64,000 nucleotides of DNA from Castanea sativa (lineage: Eukaryota; Streptophyta; Magnoliopsida; Fagales; Fagaceae). The position numbers and the translations under genes were made by a program. The notes beneath the pieces are model-generated. The model made no database searches, was not told where the DNA came from, and was given only the letters and a program-made list of their open reading frames with translations. The stretch covers positions 55,236,136 to 55,300,135 of the forward strand of contig NC_134017.1 of NCBI RefSeq assembly GCF_040712315.1. The letters run 5' to 3'. This document shows, in pieces, positions 46,978 through 57,907 of the stretch (positions are counted from its first letter, which is position 1; every line of letters starts with the position of its first letter).

Positions 46978-48579
46978 TTTTTTTCTTTATCGTCAATAAA
47001 ACGATAAGAGTACGACCATCGATTCCACTGTGATCAAGTAAACAATATAGCAGAATTAACCAAATCTCATATCGTTGCCAAACCATCTATATATTAGTTC
47101 AAGATTCATATAACAATATAATAATATTGATCGACTTGAAGATGGGGTTCTCACCTCGATTTTGCGGCAAGCAAAACCTTATGCACTTAAACAAATTATG
47201 TTTTAGGGTTTTAAGAAGACCCAAGTTTTTAGTTTAAAATAAAACCTAAAATAAAACACAAATTTTCTTTCACTTTAGAGAAGCTACTAATAACAAATAC
47301 TACATACATTGACAAATAGATGCGATAAATAAAACCATAAACAATAACAAAAATATTTCCATAATTCGACGTATCAAATAAAACTATCATAAATATTTGT
47401 AAAGCATCAAATAAATTAAATGCCTACAATGGAGTCTATAAAAATATCCGGTTGTTGAAAGATTCCAACTTTCTACAAAGTAAGCCTCAGATACAAAACA
47501 ACTAGACAGGATTCGGAGATTAATTAGCCTAGCCCTACAGACAAGAGTTTAAGCCTTGGTTTATTGTTGTAGAGAAGATTCGTGCATGAGAGAGAGAGAG
47601 AGAGAGAAGAGCCGTACGTGTATGAGAGAGTGAGAGAGAGAAGGTAGAAGACAGAAGAGAGATTTTGTTTGTAGATACCTGGTTTGGTGTGGTGACTTGG
47701 GACTGTTGCAAACTTTGCAGCAGCCTTAAACCCTAAGAAGAAGAAGAAAGACAAAACAGAAAACACTCTTTAGAAAGCTCGAAACAATAGGCCGGAGCTC
47801 CAGAAAACATCTGGTTGTTAAATATATATATATATATATAAGACTTTGAATTGTGCTTGCAGTGTAGACTCAATAAAAGAAAAAGAATCTAAATTAAAAA
47901 GAAAAAGAAAATAGTGGTTACGTGGAAAAGAAATTAGACCAAACAATCAAATAACTATTCATATGCGTAACAACATAAGTATTCATTTTGTTAATTCCTG
48001 TTAGTTTCTTTGCCTATGTTTCTAGTAAAGTAATAAAATAGCATCTTTAGGTGACATGACGACTTGACCTTTTTAGATATACACCATTATCAATTTCTTT
48101 AAGATCTTCTCACCTTTCCTGGTGGGTGTGTGTATTAAAATACTTAATATTCTCAAAAGAAAAAAAATATTAGGTTAATCCTATATTAGAAAATGAGAAA
48201 GAGTTAAAGATATTTAAAGCTTGTGTTATGTATCTAAGAGTTAGACTCTTTTGGATATACAGAACTGTCAATTTCTTTAAAACCTTCTCCCCTCTTTCTA
48301 TGTATATGTGTGTTAAAATTCATACTATTCTAAAAAAAAAAAAAAAAATTAACATGACGACCTTTTTTTATCATTAAAAAAAATTTTAAAAATTTACAAT
48401 TTACACATTATAAACAAGCTAGGTTTTATTTGAGTCTTTCCCCAAATCAATTAATCCCTAAATTGAATCGAAACTAGTAAGGGAGGGAGAAATAAGAAGT
48501 CAGCAATTTGCTCCTGTGTTAGAAAACATAAATAAAGCTGCTTTATGGGTAAATTATTTGCTGGGGTTCACACTTCGCA

Positions 48580-48714
48580 GATGCTAAGAGTTTAATTGGT
48601 AATAGATTCAGTGATGCAGTGATACCTCTATCTAGAGTGATACTTCTATATGGTCCTTATTAAGATACGATTGCCAAGGTCTACCTTGGTGTGACAATAA
48701 AGAATGAGGTTGTT
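48580..48714 (+). pseudogene. HSP70 pseudogene fragment, copy 2 (internally deleted)
   Basis: It begins GATGCTAAGAGTTTAATTGG (DAKSLIGNRFSDAV) and then jumps to the final part (IAKVYLGVTIKNEVV). Relative to the paralogue at 8108-8358, a middle portion of about 110-125 bases encoding KLWPF...SSM is missing. It is too short to be functional and lies at the same relative place in the second copy of the segment. Confidence 0.8.
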
Positions 48715-50662
48715 ATCCAAATAAAACTTGGGAAAAAAACTTGTTTTTTATGTGTGCGATGTGTAATTTTTTTATTATAAAAATGTTGTCAGGCCACTGC
48801 CCCATTAGACACATAAAGTAAAGAAACTAATAATTTTTTTTTTTTCAAAAATAACTAAATAGAAGTTGATGGAATGAGTAATAGAACTTATTTTTACAAC
48901 TTGAAGATTCAACAATGCTTTGTGTCCGAACTTTATGGACCAACCGTGTATTTCAGCCTTAATTTATTCGCCAATTCTTTAGTCCCACACTAACTATATG
49001 TTTAAATTTTTTATTTTTACTTACCTCCACAATTTTTATTCTTTCTTAGTTTGTTCCCTCATTTTCTTTCTCTCCTTTTCCCTCTTTCGTTTGTGAGAGT
49101 ATTTTTCATTAGATTATTGTACTTAAAAACTAAGTTGGAGTTAGGACAAAAATATAATTGTCTAAGTGAATATAATTTTAAAAAGTTACATATAAACTAA
49201 ATAAACTAAAGGCTAAATTGAAAAACTTATGCTCTAAGTTCATCATAATTCATTCAAGTCCTCTAATTTTGCGTTCATTCATTTCAGTTATCTAATTTTC
49301 AAGTTTATTTAATTAAGGTCTCTCTGTCAATTTCTATTATTATTTTTTTTAAATCTGGAAAATAATTTTAACCATTAATTGGATTTTTTAATTTAAAAAA
49401 TATGAACAAAAAAATTTAAAAATTGAACAATTAACTGCAACATTTAACAAAGATTGACGGATATGTCTTATTAATTGAATAAACTTGAAACTAAGAGGAC
49501 TTAAATAATTGAAAATAAAGTTAAAAGATTAAAGTAAATTTTGAAAAAACTTGAATGTGAGTTTTGCATTTTAGCCAAAATTAAATAAGCTCTCGTAAAC
49601 AAGTACTTAGGCTTCCAACAATAATTCCTAGGAATGGGTTCGGAAAGGAATAGCAGGAGCAAGGGAATGAGAGTTGGAATTTGGGAATGAGTAGCGTGCA
49701 AAGTGAATTTTGTTTTTGGGACCACTTTTCAGAGTAGAAACTAGAAAATGAAATAAAGGAAAAGGTATTTTGTTTTCTTTTGTTTTGTTTTAGGACTACA
49801 TTTAAAATAAATAAATAAAAGCGCACGCATAGTTTTCTTATTTATCTTTCTTCTTTTCAATTTTTATTCATTTTTCTTTTGAAAATTTTCAAAGAGTTTT
49901 CTCTTCTTTTCTTTTTCTTTTTTTAAATTAAAAAAATACTTGTAATTGACGTCACAAATTTTTCTTAGGTGTATGATTGCAGAAATTCAATATTTTTCAA
50001 ATACCCTAGGACTTTATAGAATTTTCCATGAAGCAATCACTCTGTCCTACAGATATTTTGGCCATAGTACCATTATTTGATGATGATGTTGCAAATGGCA
50101 AAGTGGGTTTTTACTTTTAGAGCAAAGCTCTCAGCCTTTCACAAAGGTTCTTCTCTTCTTTTATATTTCCATACAAGGATCCAGGAAAGTTGTGGCGTCA
50201 AGGACTTAAGGAGTGTCCTTTTTTTAAGCCCAAATTTTTTTTCCCCTTCTTTCTGATATATAATTTCAATCTATGATGTCTACTTTTGATAATTGCTTTT
50301 TATTATCATACTAAGATACAAAGTGGTTTTGGTGTAAATAAGAATTGAACTGCTAATATTTTATTCAATGACAAAAGATTTTACCAGTTGAATTAACTAC
50401 AACCTACAAGTCCAATTTCAGTTAAACCCAAAAGTCAAGACACTTTCTTTTAAGGACCAAAATTTGAGTACGATTTTATCTTATTTAATTTAAATTTAAT
50501 CATATGATTGTATTGACTAAAAAGTGGTTAATAAGTCACATAGTTGAATTAATCTCCATTAGAAAAAACAATATTATTTGACAACATTTGTTAATGTTAA
50601 TACTATTACATGCCTAAATCTAATTGGTAAAACGAAAATACAATACTTAAAAGAATTATCTA

Positions 50663-51380
50663 TCTATATTATTAATAAGAGGTTTCTCTTGTTTCGTCTT
50701 CAATTTTTGGCATACCAAAATATCCTCATACAAATTTTGAAATAACATACATTTTAGTTTAATTTTTTTCCCTACAAAAAGGCAAAAAGGTTAAATCATA
50801 AATACTATTTCACGAAAAAAAGGGAAAAAAAAAATCATTTTTCTCACCACCCATTTGTATTCAAATGTTTGACTCTTATCTGTATTTGTTATCTATTTGA
50901 ATTTAAATACTTCAATTATCTTTATCAAAAAGAAAAATACAAAATTACTTTTTCCAAAAAAAAAACCCATTACTTCACATAAAAACTATTTATTCTTATC
51001 CTGAAATTTCTATGGTTTTTTTTTTAATTCTTTAAAACATTCCAAAATTTTTGTTATCCAAATTCTATACCATTATCACAAATTCCCATCCATCCACACT
51101 AACATATATCATCTTTCTTTTGTTCAGATCTCAAATTTTTTTACTTATCACAATCTTATCCCAATTAATAAATTCAAATGTCCCATTGGGTTTTAACTTT
51201 TTACAGTTCTTTATTTCATTTTTAAACATTATTTCATGTTACTTTATCTCTTTCTTTAAAATAAATAAATAAATAAATACACATGGTTATTTATATATCA
51301 CTTTTAAGCATTATAACACTAAACCAAAAAAACAAATAAAAAAAATTATTGCAAATGTAAAACGCATGTGATAAGTCTAA
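50663..51380 (+). mobile_element. non-autonomous Helitron-like element, copy 2, best preserved
   Basis: The 5' end TCTATATTATTAATAAGAGG after A (or four bases earlier, TCTATCTATATT) and the 3' end CGCATGTGATAAGTCTAA before T fit the 5'-TC...CTRR-3' pattern and A/T insertion preference of Helitrons. About 718 bp, no RepHel gene. The last 80-90 bp are repeated once more to the right (about 51391-51465, ending CGCTTGTGATAAGTTTAA). Confidence 0.6.
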
Positions 51381-52120
51381 TGTGTGTCTATATTATAACA
51401 CTAAACCAAAATAAACAAATTAAAAAAAATTATTGCAAATGTAAAACGCTTGTGATAAGTTTAATGTGTCTATATATATATATATATATAATTTTGCCTT
51501 CTTCTCATAAAGAGCACGAGTCTTTTTCGTTGGTCTATTTTCTGCAGAAAAATAAAGGTACAAAGACCCAAGACGTTTCAACTATGACTTAACTTTTAAT
51601 CTTTAGAAAAAGATCATGGTTATCTCAAAAAGAAACAGAACATGGTCAAGGACGTAATCTTTCCAAAGTTTACGTTATCATATGATGAGATGTTAAATTG
51701 TGAATTGTACAATATCATTTTAATATGGTCTTTTTTTTAAATTGTAATTAGATAATTGCGGAAAAGAGATTTAATTAAATATTGATATTTTTATTGAAAA
51801 AAAAGTATCATTTGAACTACAAGACTCTTAACTTATATTTTACATTTTATTAGACATCAATTATAACATATCATCTCAATAATTGAGATTTTTGTACGAT
51901 CAGGTTTATTATTATAAATAAAACAAGCAAGACAGTTTGGTCTTTACAAAAAGAGAGGAAAAAATGAATTAGGAAATTGGTACCACTCCAAAACCAAGTG
52001 GCATATTTTGTCAAATTAGAGGGTGTGTCAAAGTTGCCAACTACTGCCTCCCAAATGGGCTAATTATGTAACTGCCTAAAATTATTTTTTGGGTACAAAG
52101 TAAAAGAAATAACTCAAGAA

Positions 52121-52861
52121 TGTGGCGTTTGGTACGGGGAATCCACATTACTCCTGGTATCTAGATTTCCAGGAATGTGATTCATAGGAATTACATTCCT
52201 AGGAATGTAGCTATTTCTATGTTTGGTTTCATTGGGAGATTCCCAGGAATGTGAGATGATAATGTTTGGTGTATTCGTAGGAATCTTAAATGAATTATTT
52301 GTTTTTCCCATTTTGTCCTTAGATTTGAATGTGAAGTACCAAGCCCATTAAAAAAAAATCTTCCTTTAAATAAATAATGAAAAAATATATATAAACTATT
52401 AATTAGTCATTTAAAAAAATATCTTATTCTAAATAGATAGATAAAAAACATTATATAAACTATCAATTAGCAACACATTCATTAAAACTGTGATCTAACA
52501 TTTCCAAATGACAAGAATAATACAAAAATAACTATTAGCAGAGTTATTTATCCTGTTTATGTTGTTTTGGCGGGAAAAGATTAAGACAAGAGAGAAGATA
52601 TTGATAATTTGTTTTATAGTTTATCTTAATTGCTTCAATGATAAGGAAAAAGGGTTAAAATTGTCAATTTATAAAAAATACAATTTCTTTTAAGTTTGGG
52701 AATCTGGATTCTCACCTGTTTTAAAGGGAATCCACATTCCTACTGAGAGGAGTTTAAGGATTCCCCTGGCATCTGATTCCCTAGCGTAATTTGCAACCAA
52801 ACATGAGAATCTTTAAACATTCTTGAGAATCCTAAAACATTACCCCATACCAAACGCCACC
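52121..52861. mobile_element. PIF/Harbinger-like element (741 bp), target duplication GAA
   Basis: The ends TGTGGCGTTTGGTACGGGGA and, complement of the right, GGTGGCGTTTGGTATGGGGT are inverted repeats. GAA flanks both sides (52118-52120, 52862-52864). Copy 1 near 11934 shows the uninterrupted site AACTCAAGAAGTATAAAATC. The interior contains inverted CCTAGGAATG words and no transposase. The 3-bp duplication and TTTGGT-rich ends suggest the PIF/Harbinger group. Confidence 0.85.
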
Positions 52862-53543
52862 GAAGTATAAAATTATAAAAGAATTGTAAGAAATTCCTTA
52901 ATACTGTTCTCTTCTTGCCTATGTGAAATATGAACCTTGAAAATTCATGCAGCTCTTCTGGCTGTTAAAATTGCACTTCAACTTGAGATTTCCTTCGTTA
53001 TTCCTGCGATTTGAAAATCCTCGATCTTTTTAACTTGGACTTCCTGGCTTCACCACTATATGCCGAAACAATTGTGTAGCTCATAGGCAAGAACCAAATT
53101 AACGTACTCTATCAGGAAAATGAATCTTTTGTACCCTCTAAAAACCAAAAGTGAATGGCTGTCCACTAATATATAATATGGTTAAGGGCACCAAATTTTT
53201 TACCCAAAAACTCAGGATCCCTCTTTTTCCTTTTGTGTTGTGGTGATGAGTCCGATTGAGATGATTTGTGAGAGAGTAAATTTTTTGGGATAGATACAAT
53301 AGATTTTCAACTATTAGTGTTCGTCCTATGATGACTGTTCTTTATTATTGGATTAAAATAACAATTAGTTTTTAGTATAAACGGAGTTTAACTCTATCCA
53401 AATCTTTTATTTGATTGCATCTTTATCATCAAACCAAAATATCAATTGATTTTTGGTACCGTTGAGATTTGAATTTCAAATCTCTTATTCGACGATAAAA
53501 TGATTAAAAGAAGCCACTACTATAATTCAATATTAATTTAAAA

Positions 53544-53822
53544 CTAGACTCATCACATGCGCTTTCCGCATGTGATGTGATGATGCTCTTTTTTTATTTA
53601 TTTACTTTTTTGGTTTAGTATTATAATATTTTAAAATGATATATAAATAACCGTGTATATTTTGTTTTTTAAAGAAAGAGGTAAGGTAATATGGAATACT
53701 ATTTAAAAATGAGATAGAGATAGTGTTATAAGTTTTAGGCCGAATGGAGAATATAAAGAAAAAACCTAAAACCTAGGAATAGTAAATTACTCTTTTAATT
53801 GGGTATTTTAGCACGTAAAAAG
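53544..53822 (-). mobile_element. Helitron-like 3' end, minus strand, copy 2
   Basis: On the minus strand: CACATGCGGAAAGCGCATGT, a strong stem with a GAAA loop, then GATGAGTCTAG before T. This is the clearest Helitron terminal hairpin in the window. The body matches 13354-13700 and the plus-strand elements. Confidence 0.65.
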
Positions 53823-53825
53823 TTA

Positions 53826-54877
53826 AGGACCTGTTTGGTAAGAGTATTTAAATATAATATTTTTATTTTGCAATCCATAAAATGGTGGGTCCTATACTTA
53901 AATTTATTGTTTGGCAAATATTTTCTAAATACAGTTTTCAAAAAAAAAAAAATCATATTTTCTGTTTTAGAATAGGATTTTGAAAATGGCTAAGAAGGGT
54001 ATTTTCAAGATACGGAAAATGTTTTTAATGACATAGTTATAAATAAATTGAAAACAATAAACTCCATGTATTTGTTCAAACTTTTTTATCTCTTAAACTA
54101 AGGAGCTTATCTTTATCACAAAAAGAATTCTCACACTTCAAATTTGAAATTTATCATTAAAAAAAAGTACAACTCTATTCGCTTATCATTATCCACAAAG
54201 AAAAAAAAAATCTACAGATTCTACACGTTAGTTTTTGTAAATATATAATTTTTTTTAATCTCAAATTTAGAAATAGTTTCCTAAACAAATATTTTTTATT
54301 TTTAAAATTTAGAAAATTGATCTTTTTTTTTTAAGAGAAAATTGATCTTAAAAGTGGGAGCCAAACATGTATAATATAAAAATTATTATTTGAAGACTGG
54401 TTTCAAGTTCAATTGGAAAAAGTTTCTCTCCAAACTAGTTTGGAGAGAAACTCTTTAAACTTATCAAATATTTTTATATTAAGTGTGAAATTTGAAAATC
54501 TAACCGTTGGATTGCATGTTCTTATTATATTATTAGATGCTTGCAAAATTGTTTACAAGAAAATAGCAAAAATAAAATTTTAGTTTATTATCAAATCAAA
54601 TGTTAATTTTTCAAGTTTTGGCCATTAATGTCATTAATTTTCATCCAAAAGATAAGTTGTAAGGATTAAATTAGTAAAGAAAATCCGATTTGAACCAAAT
54701 TTGACCCAATTAAAAGCATAAGGAACAAATTGAAATTCAACGGTTATAAGATTTTCAAATACGTAGTCACACCTAAAAATATATGATATTTGAAGACTGG
54801 TTTCAAGTTCAATTTTTTTAAAATTATTTTTATATTATTTTGAAAACAAAAATAAAAATTCTTCTACCAATCAGGCC
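53826..54877. mobile_element. Harbinger-like element (about 1.05 kb), target duplication TTA
   Basis: The left end AGGACCTGTTTGGTAAGAGT and the complement of the right end GGCCTGATTGGTAGAAGAAT are related inverted repeats. TTA flanks both sides (53823-53825, 54878-54880). Copy 1 (near 13640) is uninterrupted. A second, nested element is indicated by the 28-nt direct repeat at 54387-54414 and 54787-54814. Confidence 0.7.
54421..54452. repeat. 32-bp perfect palindrome centred on CTAG
   Basis: The first half AGTTTCTCTCCAAACT is exactly complementary to the second half AGTTTGGAGAGAAACT with no spacer. It lies at the left end of the nested element inside the Harbinger-like copy. Confidence 0.95.
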
Positions 54878-54907
54878 TTAAAACACAAATAGAGAGATTC
54901 TAAACGT

Positions 54908-54910
<3 letters not shown>

Positions 54911-54946
<36 letters not shown>
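54911..54946. repeat. (TA)n microsatellite
   Basis: Pure TA run near the right end of copy 2. Confidence 0.95.
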
Positions 54947-54948
<2 letters not shown>

Positions 54949-55314
54949 GGCAATTGACAACAGAACATACCAAATATTCTGTGATTCTCGATGATTCATG
55001 GGCTAAAATGTGAATGTCATTATCCACGAGCATTACTTTTTACTTTCTTTATTTCTTTAAATTACTTTTCCTCCTTTTCTTTTACTTTTCTAAAAGCTCA
55101 TGCTTTTTTGAACTAGAAATTTCAGCTTTGAATAAGCAAAGCTTTTTCAAAACAAGTCCTTCTCATGAAACCCACTTATTATAGGTAGCTATCCCGAGAA
55201 TATTGGCGTGCAATATTGGCATATTAGTAATCTTATCATATACTCTCAGGAAATCCCGCTCAATTTTTGAGGATAGCAAAGGATTTGAGCATCGTTTGGG
55301 ATTAAATTAATTAA

Positions 55315-56354
55315 AGCATCCACATCAGTGCATGTAAAAGTTTCTAAAATAAACATAACTACCAATTTTACACATTTTGAGCAAAAAAACACCCACTTCA
55401 GTGAGTTTAAAAATGTCTAAAATTTTGTAAATTCATCCTCGAGTTACAATAACCGTGTATATTAACACGGTTACTGTAGCTCGTTTATTCCATTATTTTA
55501 TCATTTCCGTTCGCTCCTTTTTTTTCTCTCTCATTTCCGTGCTCAACAAACTCAGCTAAAACTCAACTCCTCATCCTCTTCTTTTTCCTCAGATGCACAT
55601 AAACACACTCACACACAAACACATCCACACAGAAAATCAACACAAACACACTTGCTCCAAAAAAATAAAAACATAGATACACAAACACAGATCGGCGCTT
55701 GATCGGAGCGTGATCGGTGCTTGACTGGATCGGAACGAATCGGAGCTAGGGAGAGTAGATCAGAGCGTGGATCAGAGCGGTCGGAGCTTGGATCAGAGCG
55801 GATCGGAGCTAGGAAGAGTAGATAGGAGCTCGGAGCTCGTGGATCGGAGCGGATCGGAGCGGATCGGAGCTAGGGAGAGTAGATTGGAGCTTGGATCGGA
55901 GCTAGGGAGAGTAGATCGGAGCGTGGATCGAAGCGTATCGGAGTGGATCGGAGCTCGGAGAAAGTGGATCGGAGCATATCGGAGTGGATCGGAGCTCAGA
56001 TCAGAGCTCAGAGCGAGTGGATTGGAGCGGATCAGAGAGTTGATCGAGAGGGAGAGTTGATCTGAAATTGGTAGAGAGAGAGAGAGAGAGAGAGCGAAAG
56101 AGAAATGAAGGGAAGGAGAGAGAGCGAATCAAAAATGAAGAGAAGGAGAGAGAGAGAAATGAATCAGAGAGGCGCGCGTATATTAGTTGAGAGAAATAAT
56201 AAAAAAAAGTGAGGAAATTGATTATTTAATTAATAGAGGTGGTAGGATAAATGAACTGATGTGGGTGTTTTGTATAAGTGAATGTGTAAAATCTTAAAAG
56301 TAGGTGTTTTGTGTAAAATAGACGGAATCTTTTACACGAGCTGATGTGGTTGCT
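55315..56354. mobile_element. TIR element (about 1.04 kb) containing a minisatellite
   Basis: The left end AGCATCCACATCAGTGCATG and the complement of the right end AGCAACCACATCAGCTCGTG are inverted repeats. Similarity continues inward, for instance AAAACACCCACTTCAGT at 55386 against AAAACACCCACATCAGT read from the right at about 56265. The ends suggest a Mutator-like or other TIR superfamily; I found no convincing target duplication. The interior holds CT-rich and AC-rich tracts and the repeat array listed separately. Confidence 0.65.
55689..56045. repeat. GATCGGAGC minisatellite array
   Basis: Dozens of variant copies of GGATCGGAGC and AGCTAGGGAGAGTAGATCGG are arranged in tandem and in higher-order groups. 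The plus strand is open from 55767 to 56060 because the repeat has no stop in that frame, but the resulting Ser/Arg/Glu/Gly-rich peptide is a by-product of the repeat and is not called as a gene. Confidence 0.9.
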
Positions 56355-57478
56355 CTTATTAGCTTAAATCCATTTGATTCTCAAATTGGGAAAATGGAAG
56401 GTAAATATATAATTAACTGAATTTCGATTTTGCCATTCGAGAGATGCAAGCTTCACTGCATGCAGTCTAACCAAATCATGGCGGTCTCTATATTTTATGA
56501 AAGAAGGGAGAATATCAAGGTTTATCCAGGAATTTTCACTTTGGGGGAGTAGAACCATACACATTGAGAAAATGGAAGGTAAATGTTAGTGATAATACAC
56601 TAAAATTTACCTTCCTTTGAAGATAATACACTAAAATTTAATAACAAATATAAGAAATTCAAAATTAGAATGAAATCGATTACAGAAATATTAAAAATAC
56701 ATATATAAATGAACCAGTCAGATTGAGATATAGAAATCTAACTCTCCTTTTGATGATATAAATCTTATAAAGTTTAATTGGTACATTTCCATGTACAAAG
56801 TATTTCATATAGGTCCATAGTTCTTACTCAAGATTAATGAATTATAAGTCATTTATCATATAAATATTATGCACATTATTGTTAGGGTGGGGGGACTCTC
56901 CATTAACAAATTGAAACTACCACACATATTCTTTATTTACTAACCCACTTTAATCCAAATAAATAGCATAGTTATAAGAAATTTGTTTATCTTATTTATT
57001 GATTAATATTAAAATGCACCAACTCTCTCCCACTCATTTAAATATTAATGGAAAAGACTCAATTGGACAAAAGTGATCATTATACTTCTTTGAGGTGTAC
57101 TTTACATTAAACCTTCACTTAGTGAAAGCATAATCTATGTTTATAAATAGTTTCAGACTTGAATTATGACTTCATAAGGGAAATAAAGAATTACTATTCA
57201 CACATAATAATTCAAGTACTGATGTGAAAATTTTCAAGTAAGCACATTTTGGTCTTGTGCTTAATCCTAATTTGACGAGTGTTCTAGAGAACTTATAATA
57301 ACTTAAAAATTCAATATTATCTTAGTTTTGGTAGGCATTATCACATCTATTTTGTGTTTATTCTCACATTTACACATAAATATGAGAGTTTGTAAGTGTT
57401 TTTTCTAAAATATACTACTCATTACATGTATTTTTCTTTTGTAGGAGATTAAAACTAATGAACTTAATATGCATAGTC
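56355..57478. other. non-coding stretch
   Basis: AT-rich, with a repeated phrase GGGAAAATGGAAGGTAAAT-like at 56388 and 56568. No gene seen. Confidence 0.5.
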
Positions 57479-57907
57479 TAGGGATGGCAATGGAGCGGAG
57501 TGGGACATAAGGATGGGGTCTACGCCCTCGCCTTGCATGGTTTTTTTTTGCCCCATTCCTGCCCTGCCCTGCATGACGGAGAAAATTTCTTGTTCCATCC
57601 CCGCCCCCTAGGGCCTCGCCCCTTAGGGCCCTACGAAGCTCACCCTCACCCTGTAAAACTCTACTTCTTGTTTATTTTCTCTACAACTATTACAATATTT
57701 TCAAATAAAAGTACATATTTCAATAATAAAAATATACTTGAAATTATAAATAAATTTATCCCATCAAATCAAACTAATTTTTAGCAAAAACTGAATAATA
57801 TTATCTAAATGTTTAACAAGACAATATCACAACAAAAATCTCATAGTATGACACAATGAAATAATCCAAACTCCTAATACATAACAAAATAAAAATTGTC
57901 TAGTTCT

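Larger units (their letters stand above)
44426..47945. other. 3.5-kb block unique to copy 2
   Basis: Colinearity with copy 1 breaks after TTATTCAATATAAGAA (44425) and resumes at CTATTCATATGCGTAACAAC (about 47955, matching 6701). The left edge has a Helitron-type 3' terminus. The block holds an (AT)n run at 44880-44934, a solo LTR (45801-46534), an inverted repeat (46826-46977), a (GA)n tract at 47587-47640 and otherwise AT-rich sequence. It may be a Helitron with nested insertions, or ancestral sequence lost from copy 1. No gene recognised. Confidence 0.6.
41519..55137 (+). repeat. segmental duplication, copy 2
   Basis: Direct-orientation paralogue of 4323-13893. It is longer because of a retroposed fragment (42818-43166), a MITE (43454-43629), a 3.5-kb block (44426-47945) with a solo LTR, and two Harbinger-like elements (52121-52861, 53826-54877). 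Intervening sequence is AT-rich and non-coding. The two copies differ by scattered substitutions and small indels, so the duplication is not very recent. Confidence 0.92.

Noticed and set aside
55767..56060. 97-codon frame on the plus strand
   Set aside because: Produced by the GATCGGAGC minisatellite; no domain.
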